A DNA stretch of 64,000 bases from Amycolatopsis taiwanensis DSM 45107 (GTDB lineage: Bacteria; Actinomycetota; Actinomycetes; Mycobacteriales; Pseudonocardiaceae): positions 62,001 through 126,000 of the forward strand of contig NZ_JAFB01000008.1 of assembly GCF_000519205.1 (NCBI RefSeq). The letters run 5' to 3'. The stretch's first letter is position 1. Each line of letters opens with the position of its first letter. Below are positions 43,270-51,575 of this stretch, piece after piece. The notes beneath the pieces were generated by a model. That model did no database searches. It saw nothing but the letters and a program-made list of their open reading frames with translations, and had not been told where the DNA came from. A program made the translations under genes and the position numbers.

Positions 43270-44580
43270 TTATCGGCGGGGGGTGACCGAGATGCGGGCG
43301 CCGCGGCCGGGCACGACGGTGATGTTGCGCGGGCGCGGCCGTTCCGGGCGTGCCCGCTCGGGGGAGAGGCGGTAGCGGGACAGTACCTCGCGCAGCACGG
43401 TCGTGGCCTCCAGCAAGGAAAATCCGGCGCCGAGGCAGCGCCGCACCCCGCCGCCGAACGGGAACCACGCACCCGGCTCCGGCCCGCCGTCGAGAAACCG
43501 CTCCGGCCGGAACCGCGACGGGTCGGGATAGTGCCGGGAATCCGCGTGCACCATGACGATCGAGGGCATCACAACGAATCCGGCCGGGAGGCGGAAGCCG
43601 CCGATCTCGGTTTCCTCCGTCAGCTTGCGCGCCACCTCCGGCACGACCGGGCGCAGGCGCAGTGCTTCCTTCACGACGGCTTCGAGGTACTTCTCGTCGC
43701 CTTCGTCGGCGGCGCGCGTCGCCGCACCCAACGTGACCGGATCCCGCGACAGTTCGTGGAAGGACCACGCCAGCGCGGTCGCGGTGGTCTCGTGCCCGGC
43801 GAGCAGTAGGGTGACCAACTGGTCGCGCAGCTCGTCGTCGGTGAGCGGGTCGTGCTCCACGGTGACGCTCAGCAGGCGGGACAGCACGTCGGAGCGGTCA
43901 GCCAGGTCGACGGCCCGTCGGCGGCCGGCGATCTCGGCGCGGATCAGCTCGTCCACCGCGAGCTGGTTCTCGTGGGCCCGCCGCCAGCGGCCGTGCCGGC
44001 GCAGCCTTTCGTTGTGCCAGCCGAAAATATCGAGGACGCCGATGTCGACCATCCGGACCAACCGGCGGCGTAGCTCGTCCAAGCGCGGCCCCTCGGTGAC
44101 CCCGAACACCACGCGCAGGATGATCTCCAGGGTGAGTACCCGCATCCGCTCGGCCGCGGGGAACACCCGCCCGGCCGGCCAGCGCCGCACCTCGCGCTCG
44201 GTCAGTTTCGTGATCATGTCCCGGTAGCCGCGCAGGGCGCTGCCGGAGAAGGCGGGCACCAGCAGCCGTCGCGCGCGGTGGTGGACGTCCTCGTCGGTGA
44301 GCAGGACCGACCGCTCGCCCATCACCGGCTTGAGCACCTGGTTGCCTTCGCCCGCGTGGAACACCTTCGCCGGCCCGCCGAAGACCTGCTTGATGTCTTC
44401 GATGTTCGCCAGCTGGATGACGTCGCGCTCCGGATAGAGCCGCAGGTGGATGATGTCGCCGTAGCGGCGGCGCAGGATCGGCATCAGCACGTGGCGGAAG
44501 TTGCCGTAGAGCAAGGTCTGGACCGGTAACGGCGCGCGAGGGCCGGGTGGCAGCTTGCGGTAGCGCGCATCGACGGTCAT
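43270..44580 (-). CDS. Cytochrome P450
   Basis: 436-residue soluble P450 monooxygenase. I-helix AGHETTATALAW, K-helix VVKEALRLRPVVPEVARK, PERF-type RFRPERFLDG and haem-binding FPFGGGVRRCLGAGFSLLEA with the thiolate Cys. It resembles the CYP135/138 group of mycobacteria. No redox partner adjoins. ATG 44580 follows GAGGGAGG. Substrate unknown. Confidence 0.92.
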   Translation of the reverse strand: MTVDARYRKLPPGPRAPLPVQTLLYGNFRHVLMPILRRRYGDIIHLRLYPERDVIQLANIEDIKQVFGGPAKVFHAGEGNQVLKPVMGERSVLLTDEDVHHRARRLLVPAFSGSALRGYRDMITKLTEREVRRWPAGRVFPAAERMRVLTLEIILRVVFGVTEGPRLDELRRRLVRMVDIGVLDIFGWHNERLRRHGRWRRAHENQLAVDELIRAEIAGRRRAVDLADRSDVLSRLLSVTVEHDPLTDDELRDQLVTLLLAGHETTATALAWSFHELSRDPVTLGAATRAADEGDEKYLEAVVKEALRLRPVVPEVARKLTEETEIGGFRLPAGFVVMPSIVMVHADSRHYPDPSRFRPERFLDGGPEPGAWFPFGGGVRRCLGAGFSLLEATTVLREVLSRYRLSPERARPERPRPRNITVVPGRGARISVTPRR

Positions 44581-44671
44581 CGCTGGCCTCCCTCGGGCGG
44601 ATCTTCCTTTTATACGCCCACTCTTCCCACGGGCCGGGATGGTTTGCGGTGGCGGCCCTTAGGGTGGAGGT

Positions 44672-45910
44672 ATGCGCACTTGGTCATCGGTCAGCCTGCC
44701 CCGCGTGCCCGGCACGCCCCGCCCGTTGCGGTTGTACGACACCGCGACCGGCCGGATCCGCCCGACCGCACCCGGCGACACCGCTCGGATGTACGTCTGC
44801 GGCATCACGCCCTACGACGCCACGCATCTCGGTCATGCCGCGACCTACCTGGCGTTCGACCTGGTGCACCGCGTGTGGCGAGACGCCGGTCACGACGTGC
44901 ACTACGTGCAGAACGTGACCGACATCGACGATCCGCTACTGGAGCGCGCCGAACGTGACCAGGACGACTGGATCGTGCTCGGCCTGCGGGAGACCGCGCT
45001 GTTCCGGGAGGACATGGAGGCGCTGCGGGTGCTGCCGCCGCGGCAGTTCGTCGGCGCGGTGGAGAGCATTCCCGAAATCGTCGAGGCGATCGCGAAGCTG
45101 CTCGCCGACGGCGCCGCCTACCGCGCCGATGACCCCGAGTACCCGGACATCTACTTCGATCACACGGTGACCGGACGGTTCGGCTACGAGTCGAACTACG
45201 ACCACGAGACGATGCTGAAGTTCTTCGCCGAGCGTGGCGGTGACCCCGAGCGGCCCGGCAAGCGAGACCCTCTCGACGCGTTGCTGTGGCGATGTGCGCG
45301 CCCGGGCGAGCCGTCCTGGGACTCGGAGTTCGGCCCGGGGCGGCCCGGCTGGCACATCGAGTGCAGCGCGATCGCGGCCAACCGGCTCGGCATGGAGTTC
45401 GACGTGCAGGGTGGCGGGTCGGATCTGATCTTCCCGCACCACGAGTTCAGCGCGGCGCATGCCGAAGCCGTCACCGGCTTGCACCCGTTCGCCCGGCACT
45501 ACGTGCACGCCGGGATGATCGGCCTCGACGGTGAGAAGATGTCGAAGTCCCGCGGCAACCTGGTGTTCGTGTCGCGGCTGCGGGCCGACGGCGTGGACCC
45601 GGGCGCGATCCGGCTGGCCCTGTTCGCCGGTCACTACCGCAGCGACCGGGCCTGGACGGCAGAGGCGCTGACCGCGGCGCAGGCGCGGCTTTCCCGGTGG
45701 CGGGAGGCGGTGGCGCTACCGGCCGGACCGGGGGCGGAATCCACCCTCGCGCGCCTGCGTGACCACCTGACCGACGACCTCGACACGCCCGGCGCGCTCG
45801 CGGCACTCGACGCGTGGGCGGCCGAAGCCCTGCGGGGTGAAGGTGCCGACGCGAACGCGCCCGAGTTGGTCCGCGCCGCCGTGGACGCTCTGCTCGGGGT
45901 GGCTCTGTAG
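44672..45910 (+). CDS. mshC: Cysteine:GlcN-Ins ligase MshC (mycothiol)
   Basis: 412-residue class-I aminoacyl-tRNA-synthetase-like ligase that joins cysteine to GlcN-inositol with ATP, the penultimate step of mycothiol synthesis. It derives from Cys[32 protein letters not shown] (HIGH-type), [21 protein letters not shown] (zinc/cysteine site), [15 protein letters not shown] and the KMSKS loop [14 protein letters not shown]. It is shorter than CysRS and lacks the tRNA-binding end, and the TPYD motif is typical for MshC. ATG 44672 follows GGTGGAGG. Confidence 0.95.
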   Translation: MRTWSSVSLPRVPGTPRPLRLYDTATGRIRPTAPGDTARMYVCGITPYDATHLGHAATYLAFDLVHRVWRDAGHDVHYVQNVTDIDDPLLERAERDQDDWIVLGLRETALFREDMEALRVLPPRQFVGAVESIPEIVEAIAKLLADGAAYRADDPEYPDIYFDHTVTGRFGYESNYDHETMLKFFAERGGDPERPGKRDPLDALLWRCARPGEPSWDSEFGPGRPGWHIECSAIAANRLGMEFDVQGGGSDLIFPHHEFSAAHAEAVTGLHPFARHYVHAGMIGLDGEKMSKSRGNLVFVSRLRADGVDPGAIRLALFAGHYRSDRAWTAEALTAAQARLSRWREAVALPAGPGAESTLARLRDHLTDDLDTPGALAALDAWAAEALRGEGADANAPELVRAAVDALLGVAL

Positions 45911-46037
45911 CGGAGGAAGGTGGATGGACATCTGTCTGGTGTGGACCATATTGAAGCCCCGGTGCTTCTGAAGCCATGGTCGGACCAGCGTGGCACACTT
46001 CGGTCCGTTCTGGGCGGCGACATGGAGGAGCGGATCG

Positions 46038-46508
46038 ATGGGCATGGTGCTGGGTTGGGAAATGGTCACACCGGCGGAGCTGGAGCGTGCCTTCGCGGAT
46101 CCGGAATGGGCGTGGGAGTTCGTCGATGAGGTGTGCGACAGGCCGGGGCAGCCGGACGGCTTCATCGAGAAGGCGTGGGGTGGTATCCAGTTCCTGTTGG
46201 ACGCTGAGGGGCTCGGGCTCGATCTTCTGACGGATGGTACGCCGATCGATGAGGAGAACCTGCTCACTGGGTGGTCTGCGGAGACTGTGAAGCAGGTGGC
46301 GGAGGAGCTGCGGAAGGTGCCGTTCGCGATGTTGGCGCGTCACTACGATCCGGCGAAGATGATGAGTGAGGGAGTGTATCCGCGCATGTGGGATCACGAC
46401 TCGGATGGGGAGCTCGAGTACGTGAAGAGCAACTACGAGACATTGGTGAACTTCTTCGTGCGAACGGCAGCTGCGGACTGTGCGGCGATCATGGAGTTCA
46501 ATATTTAG
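46038..46508 (+). CDS. DUF1877 family protein (YfbM-like)
   Basis: 156-residue protein starting MGMVLGWEMVTPAELERAFADPEWAWEFVDEV, the DUF1877 signature, then GFIEKAWGGIQFLLD, WSAETVKQVAEELRKV and VYPRMWDHDSDGELEYVKSNYETLVNFFVRTAA. Function unknown; in many bacteria the family stands alone. GGAGGAG lies 8 nt before ATG 46038. Codon use is visibly less GC-rich than in neighbours (many A/T third positions), which suggests more recent acquisition. Confidence 0.85.
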   Translation: MGMVLGWEMVTPAELERAFADPEWAWEFVDEVCDRPGQPDGFIEKAWGGIQFLLDAEGLGLDLLTDGTPIDEENLLTGWSAETVKQVAEELRKVPFAMLARHYDPAKMMSEGVYPRMWDHDSDGELEYVKSNYETLVNFFVRTAAADCAAIMEFNI

Positions 46509-46624
46509 CGTCGACCGTCGGGGTGCCGCGCTGAAGGCCGGTAAATCCGTATGGGGGGCCGTATAACGATCTATACGGCGTTGAAGTGCTTACGGCGCAG
46601 AAGTCCCGGCTTCTGACGCCGGTT

Positions 46625-46657
46625 GTGGCGCACGGGCTGATCTTGCCCGTGCGCCAC
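46625..46657. terminator. Strong hairpin terminator
   Basis: Perfect 13-bp arms GTGGCGCACGGGC / GCCCGTGCGCCAC with a 7-nt loop, downstream of the DUF1877 gene. A smaller perfect repeat CCGTATA / TATACGG lies about 60 bp before it. Confidence 0.85.
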
Positions 46658-46684
46658 TGTGCCTCGAAGCCGTTGACCGGTGCC

Positions 46685-46730
46685 CCCTGATCTGAAAGTA
46701 TCCTTTCGAAAGGGCACTTTCAGATCAGGG
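46685..46730. promoter_or_regulatory. 46-bp near-perfect palindrome, candidate operator
   Basis: Outer arms CCCTGATCTGAAAGT / ACTTTCAGATCAGGG are perfect (15 bp) and the centre is CCTTTCGAAAGG, also palindromic. Only two symmetric positions mismatch over 46 bp. It ends 8 bp before the regulator start and includes the promoter region, so it is probably the autoregulatory site. Confidence 0.75.
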
Positions 46731-46737
46731 GGTTGTG

Positions 46738-47325
46738 ATGGCTGAATTGCCGCCACGCAGGCGGATCCGAGATGTCGAACTACTCCGCGCGCTGACCCAT
46801 CCGCTGCGCGCCGCGCTGTTGAACTACCTGTTGTCGGTCGGCCCGCGGACCGCGAGCGAGTGCGGCCAGGCCGTGGACTCCTCGGCGTCGAACTGCAGCT
46901 GGCACCTGCGCCAGCTCGCCCAGTGGGGACTGGTCGAGCGGGTGGAGGCCACCGACGCGCGGGAGCGGCCGTGGCGCGCCGTGCCGGTCGGCCTCGACTT
47001 CGGCACCCCCGCGCCGGACCCGGCCACCCGTGCCGCCCAGCTCGCCGCGGGCGCCACCTGGCTTCGTGAGAGCGACGTGCTCACGCAGCGGTTTCTGGAC
47101 AGCGTCGACGACTTCGAGCCGGAGTGGCAGAACGCGTCCACGCTCAACTACTACGCGTTGCGGGTCACCCCGGACGAACTCACTGAGCTCAACCGCGCGG
47201 TCGACGAGCTGGTACGGCCGTACGTGACCGCCCTTCGCCAGGACGTCCCCGAGGGTGCGCGCACGGTGCACGCAGGCTGGCGGGCCTTCCCCAGGGTCGA
47301 GGCGAACGGGGAGCTGAGCTCATGA
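46738..47325 (+). CDS. ArsR-like winged-helix regulator
   Basis: 195-residue regulator. DNA-binding part: VELLRALTHPLRAALLNYLLSVGPRTASECGQAVDSSASNCSWHLRQLAQWGLVERVEATDARERPWRAV. The C-terminal helical domain (about residues 95-180) resembles that of actinobacterial HTH proteins paired with MFS exporters. ATG 46738 overlaps an in-frame GTG at 46735; AGGGGG precedes it. The stop overlaps the MFS start (ATGA), and a large palindrome lies directly upstream. Confidence 0.88.
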   Translation: MAELPPRRRIRDVELLRALTHPLRAALLNYLLSVGPRTASECGQAVDSSASNCSWHLRQLAQWGLVERVEATDARERPWRAVPVGLDFGTPAPDPATRAAQLAAGATWLRESDVLTQRFLDSVDDFEPEWQNASTLNYYALRVTPDELTELNRAVDELVRPYVTALRQDVPEGARTVHAGWRAFPRVEANGELSS

Positions 47326-48566
47326 ACCCGTTGCGCGAGCGGGCTTTCGCCCGGCTGTGGGTCGCCAGCCTGTTCGCCGAGACCGCCGAGTGGATGCTCC
47401 AGGTGGCGCTGCCGGTGTTCATCTTCACCGCGACCGGATCGGCCTCCTCGACCGCCGTGACGATGGTCGCCGGCCTGGTGCCGATGGTGCTGGTCAGTCC
47501 GGTCGCCGGGGTGCTGGCCGACCGGTGGAACCGGCGAGTGCTGCTGGCCGCGGTGTGTTTCACGCAAGCGGCGGTTTCGCTGCCCCTGCTCGCGGTCGGC
47601 GAGGGGCGGCTGACGGTCGTCTACCTGGTGATGGTCGCGCAGTCCATGGTCGCGTCGGTGTACGAGCCCACCCGCAGCGCCTTGGTGCCCGCGCTGGTCG
47701 GCGAAGACCGATTGACCGCGGCGAACGGGTTGATGGGCATGAACAGCAGCGTGGCGCGGCTGGCCGGCGCCTCGCTCGGCGGCGCTGTGCTGGGCTTCGC
47801 CGGGCTCGGCTGGGTCGTCGGGGTCTATCTGTCACTGCTCGTCGTCGCCGGTTTGATGCTCGTGCCGAAGTTCGCGCAGCAGCAGGGAAAACCGGGCGGC
47901 GAACCCGGTCCGCTCTGGCGGGCCTGGCTGGACGGGCTGGCCGACATCAGGCGGGACCGGCGGCTGCGTACGGTCTGGTGGGCCCTCGTTCCGCTGTCGG
48001 TGGGACAAGGCATGTTCGCGGTGCTGTTCGTCGTGTTCGTGACGCGGACGCTTGGCGGCGGGGAGGCCGAAGTCGGGCTGCTGCGCGGGGTGCAAGCCAT
48101 CGGCGGGTTGGCGGCCGGGCTGTGCCTGGCGTCCCTGGCACGACGGGCCCGGCCGGCGAAACTGCTGGGCTGGGGCATTGTCGCGTTCGGCGTGTGTGCC
48201 GCGGTCATCTGGAACGCCGTCTACGTCTCGACTTCGTTCCCCGTGTACGTCGTCTTGTTCATCGTGGTCGGCGTGCCGGCCGTGATGTTGAACGCCGGGC
48301 TGGTGTCGGTGGTCCAGCTCGCCGCGCCGCCGGAGCGGGCGGGGCGGGCGCTGTCCAGCATGTTCGCGGGCGCGGCGGTGTGCCAGGTGGCGGGCACGCT
48401 GGGCGCGGGCGCGGCGGTCGGCTGGGCGAGCCCGGCGGTGCTGCTCAACGCCCAGGCGGTGTTCAGTGTCGTCGCGGCATTCGTCGTATTGCTGGGGCTT
48501 CGTACGCGATCAGTGACTAACGTTGAAGCGTGCCCAGTCTCTTCGCCACCAGTGACCTCCACGTGA
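47322..48566 (+). CDS. MFS transporter (MFS_3/enterobactin-exporter-like)
   Basis: 414-residue, 12-helix MFS protein with ERAFARLWVASLFAETAEWMLQVALPVFIFTATGS, VAGVLADRWNRRVLL, YEPTRSALVPALVGEDRLTAANGLMGMNSSVARLAGASLGG and a C-half with LLRGVQAIGGLAAG. The group includes macrolide (Mef-like) and siderophore exporters; substrate unknown. Translationally coupled to the preceding regulator. Its last 37 nt overlap the start of the phosphoesterase gene in another frame. Confidence 0.86.
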   Translation: MNPLRERAFARLWVASLFAETAEWMLQVALPVFIFTATGSASSTAVTMVAGLVPMVLVSPVAGVLADRWNRRVLLAAVCFTQAAVSLPLLAVGEGRLTVVYLVMVAQSMVASVYEPTRSALVPALVGEDRLTAANGLMGMNSSVARLAGASLGGAVLGFAGLGWVVGVYLSLLVVAGLMLVPKFAQQQGKPGGEPGPLWRAWLDGLADIRRDRRLRTVWWALVPLSVGQGMFAVLFVVFVTRTLGGGEAEVGLLRGVQAIGGLAAGLCLASLARRARPAKLLGWGIVAFGVCAAVIWNAVYVSTSFPVYVVLFIVVGVPAVMLNAGLVSVVQLAAPPERAGRALSSMFAGAAVCQVAGTLGAGAAVGWASPAVLLNAQAVFSVVAAFVVLLGLRTRSVTNVEACPVSSPPVTST

Positions 48567-49360
48567 CGCACCAAGGCAACGCGCCGATCGTCGACACGAT
48601 CCGCCCCGAGTCGCCGGACGACTGGCTGCTCGTCGCCGGGGACGTCGCCGAGCGCGCGCAGGCCGTCGTCGACACCCTGGCCATGCTGCGGGAGCGGTTC
48701 GCCAGGGTGGTGTGGGTGCCCGGCAACCACGAGCTGTGGACCACCAGGGGGGACAAGGTCCAGCTGCGCGGCGAGGAGCGTTACCGGTACCTGGTCGACC
48801 GGTGCCGGGAGCTCGACGTGCTCACCCCCGAGGACTCCTACCCGGTGTGGGAGCACGGCGAGCGCCCGCTCACCGTCGTTCCGATGTTCCTGCTGTACGA
48901 CTACAGCTGGCGCACGCCGCAGGCCGAGTCCGTCTCGCTGGAGGAAGCCCTGGACCAGGCGCGCGAGGCCGGTGTGGTGTGCACCGACGAGTATTTCCTG
49001 CACCCGGACCCGTATCCGAGCCGCCAGGACTGGTGCGCGCGGCGGCTCAAGCTGACCGAGGAACGGCTGGCCGCGGTCCCGGAGGACCACGGAACCGTGC
49101 TGATGTCACACTGGCCGCTGCACCGCCACCCGACGAACCCGCTGTACTGGCCGGAGTTCGCCTTGTGGTGCGGCACCACGCAGACCGCCGACTGGCATGT
49201 CCGGTACCGCGCCGAGGTCGCGGTGTTCGGGCACCTGCACATTCCGCGCACGACCGAGGCCGATGGTGTCCGCTTCGAGGAGGTCTCGCTCGGCTACCCC
49301 CGCGAGTGGAGCAAGCGCGCCCGCGGCGCCGTGCCGGTGCGCAAGATCCTCTCCAACTGA
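48530..49360 (+). CDS. Calcineurin-like metallophosphoesterase
   Basis: 276-residue metal-dependent phosphoesterase. Metal-ligand motifs are SDLHVTH, LLVAGDVAERA, WVPGNHELW, LMSHWPLHRHP and VFGHLHIPR, the full calcineurin-like set. Substrate unknown. GTG 48530 lies inside the 3' end of the MFS gene, so expression is probably coupled to that operon. Confidence 0.87.
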   Translation: MPSLFATSDLHVTHQGNAPIVDTIRPESPDDWLLVAGDVAERAQAVVDTLAMLRERFARVVWVPGNHELWTTRGDKVQLRGEERYRYLVDRCRELDVLTPEDSYPVWEHGERPLTVVPMFLLYDYSWRTPQAESVSLEEALDQAREAGVVCTDEYFLHPDPYPSRQDWCARRLKLTEERLAAVPEDHGTVLMSHWPLHRHPTNPLYWPEFALWCGTTQTADWHVRYRAEVAVFGHLHIPRTTEADGVRFEEVSLGYPREWSKRARGAVPVRKILSN

Positions 49361-49367
49361 GGGGGCT

Positions 49368-49394
49368 GGGGGCCGTCCCGGAGGTTAGGCCCCC
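49368..49394. terminator. Hairpin between convergent genes
   Basis: GGGGGCC / GGCCCCC stem of 7 bp with a 13-nt loop, between the phosphoesterase (+) and MFS (-) genes. Confidence 0.6.
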
Positions 49395-49417
49395 GTTCCG
49401 TGGCAAATCCGCCTTCC

Positions 49418-50623
49418 TCACCGGTTCGCCTCGCACGGGCCGGGTGCGACGACCTCCCGCGTGCGGGCGCGGGAGAGCGCGGCCAGCGGGATGGTCAGCG
49501 CGAGCAGCCCGGCCGGGAGGAGGAAGCCGAGCGCCGGCTCGCGGTGGTACAGGCCGGTGAAGGCCCCGGGAGACGCGGCCATGCCGAGAAACCGCAGCGC
49601 GGTGACCACGGAAATGGCGCCACTGCGGCCGTTTTCGGCCCCGGCCAGTACCGAAGCGTTGATCCCCACGAGGATCAGCTGGCCGCACACGCCGCCAAGG
49701 GCCCACGCGGCGACCACCACCGGCAGCGAGGCGAACACGCCGATCGCGCCGATCGCGATCGCGCCCAGCAGCAGCCCGCCGCAGATCGCGGCCCGCGGTC
49801 CGAACCGGTCGGCGGCGGCGCCGACCGGACGGGCGGAGAGGAACCCGGCGACCCCGAACGCCGTGAGCACGAGCCCGCGCACGCCCGGGCCGAGCGCGAA
49901 CAGGTCGTCGACCCGGAACGCGACCAGGAACGGCAGGCCGGCCAGGCACGCCCAGGCGAGGAAGATCACGGCACCGGTCCAGACCACCGTCGGCTGCCAG
50001 GCGTCACGCAGCCGGGCCGGGGCCGCGGCCTTCGCGCCGTCGGCCGGCAGCGGGCTGGACGCCAGCACGCAGGCCACGACCGCGATCCCGATGAAGGCCC
50101 AGCGCCAGGAGGCGGTGTCGCCCGGGGGCGCGAATCCCAGGCCCAACCCGGGGGCAAGGCCCCAGACCCCCTCGGCCGCCAGCCCGCCGACCAGCGGGGA
50201 GGACGTCTGCCCGATGCTCTGCACCGCTCCGTAGGTGCCCAGGGTGCGCCCCAGCCGTGGTTTCGGGGTCACGTCGGCGAGCTTGGTCAGCAGCAGCGGC
50301 GTGATGAAGGCGTTCGCGACGCCCTGGAACCCGCGGCCGACCTGGAACAGCCAGAACCAGGGCGCGAAGACCGACAACAGCGCCGCCACCAGGTACAGCA
50401 CGTAGGCGCCCCGGATGGTGCGGTTGCGTCCCCACCGTTCGCCCAGCGTGCCGGAGACCACCATCACCAGCGCGAACGGCAGCAGATAGGCGGTCAGGGA
50501 CGAAGCCGCGGTGTTTTCCGAGACGTCGAAGGTCCGGGCCAGCTCCGGGAGCATCGCGGAGGTGACACCCGCCCCGAAGGGGCCGAGCAGGCCGCCGACG
50601 TAGAGGGCCGTGCGCGAGATCAC
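49418..50623 (-). CDS. MFS transporter
   Basis: 401-residue MFS exporter-like protein: YVGGLLGPFGAGVTSAMLPELARTFDVSENTAASSLTAYLLPFALVMVVSGTLGERWGRNRTI, GRGFQGVANAFITPLLLTKLADVTPKPRLGRTLGTYGAVQSIGQTSSPLVGG and a C-half with GPRAAICGGLLLGAIAIG. Substrate unknown; similarity is to the drug:H+ antiporter group. GTG 50623 lies 11 bp after the PAC2 gene stop, so the two form an operon. Confidence 0.85.
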   Translation of the reverse strand: MISRTALYVGGLLGPFGAGVTSAMLPELARTFDVSENTAASSLTAYLLPFALVMVVSGTLGERWGRNRTIRGAYVLYLVAALLSVFAPWFWLFQVGRGFQGVANAFITPLLLTKLADVTPKPRLGRTLGTYGAVQSIGQTSSPLVGGLAAEGVWGLAPGLGLGFAPPGDTASWRWAFIGIAVVACVLASSPLPADGAKAAAPARLRDAWQPTVVWTGAVIFLAWACLAGLPFLVAFRVDDLFALGPGVRGLVLTAFGVAGFLSARPVGAAADRFGPRAAICGGLLLGAIAIGAIGVFASLPVVVAAWALGGVCGQLILVGINASVLAGAENGRSGAISVVTALRFLGMAASPGAFTGLYHREPALGFLLPAGLLALTIPLAALSRARTREVVAPGPCEANR

Positions 50624-50633
50624 CGTGCGGGAC

Positions 50634-51524
50634 TCACTTCGGCGCAGGCCCTGGTCCCTCTCTTCCGGGCCGTCGGCGCCGAAGGTAGCGCTCGAACTCC
50701 GCGGCGATCTTGTCCCCGCTGGATTCCTCCAGCGAGATCTGGACCTCGGCGTCGCCGTGTTCCTCCAGCGAGCGCACGTAGTCGCTGATCTCCTCGTCCT
50801 CCTCGGCCATCTCGGTGACCGTGCGCTGCCACTCCTCGGCCTGCTCGGGCAGGGCGCCCAGCGGGACCTCGACGTCGAGCACGTCTTCGAGCTTGTGCAG
50901 CAGCGCCAGCGTGGCCTTCGGTGACGGTGGGTGCGACACATAGTGCGGCACCGCCGCCCAGATGGAGATCGCGGGGATGCCGGCCTGCACGCAGAAGTCC
51001 TGGAGGATCCCGACGATCCCGGTCGGCCCCTGGTAGCGGCTGCGCTCCAGGCCGAACCGCGCCGCCGCCTCCGCGTCGTAGGCGGTCCCGGTCACCGGCA
51101 CCGGCCGGGTGTGCGGGGTGTCGGCCAGCAGCGCGCCGAGTGTGACGACGGTGGAGACGTCGAACTGTTCCATGTGCTCGATCAGCTCCTGGCAGAACGC
51201 CCGCCACCGCATGTTCGGCTCGGGCCCCTGCACCAGGACGACGTCCCGGTCGTACCCCGGCGGCCGGCACACCGACAGCCTCGTGGTGGGCCATTCCACC
51301 CGCCGGGTCACCCCGTCCACCATGCGGACGGTCGGGCGGCTCACCTGAAAGTCGTAATAGTCGTCGGGAGCCAGTTCGGCGAGAGGCTTGGCATCCCAGC
51401 TCAACTGAAGGTGTTCCACCGCGGTACTGGCCGCGTCACCTGCGTCGTTCCATCCTTCGAAGGCCACCACCATGACCGGGCGGGAGTCGTCGGGCAGGGT
51501 AGTCGGGTTGGCTGGGTCGCTCAC
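50634..51524 (-). CDS. PAC2-family protein (proteasome assembly chaperone-like)
   Basis: 296-residue protein of the PAC2 fold (Rv2125-type): PVMVVAFEGWNDAGDAASTAVEHLQLSW, DYYDFQVSRPTVRMVDGVTRRVEWPTTRLSV, VVLVQGPEPNMRWRAFCQELIEHM, TVVTLGALLADTPHTRPVPVTGTA and QDFCVQAGIPAISIWAAVPHYVS. The acidic helical end (EQAEEWQRTVTEMAEEDEEISDYVRSLEEHGD) is typical. Function in bacteria is not settled. GTG 51524 is divergent from metH with only 51 bp between. Confidence 0.88.
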   Translation of the reverse strand: MSDPANPTTLPDDSRPVMVVAFEGWNDAGDAASTAVEHLQLSWDAKPLAELAPDDYYDFQVSRPTVRMVDGVTRRVEWPTTRLSVCRPPGYDRDVVLVQGPEPNMRWRAFCQELIEHMEQFDVSTVVTLGALLADTPHTRPVPVTGTAYDAEAAARFGLERSRYQGPTGIVGILQDFCVQAGIPAISIWAAVPHYVSHPPSPKATLALLHKLEDVLDVEVPLGALPEQAEEWQRTVTEMAEEDEEISDYVRSLEEHGDAEVQISLEESSGDKIAAEFERYLRRRRPGREGPGPAPK

Positions 51525-51575
51525 TCGCCCAGCCTACGACCCTATCCAGGGCCCGGAGACCGTAGCCTGGGTGAC
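51525..51575. promoter_or_regulatory. 51-bp divergent promoter region, PAC2 and metH
   Basis: TAGCCT (51563-51568) lies 7 nt before the metH ATG, and on the other strand TAGGCT lies about 6 nt before the PAC2 GTG. Both fit -10 elements of leaderless mRNAs. The region is too short for a cobalamin or SAM riboswitch. Confidence 0.55.
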
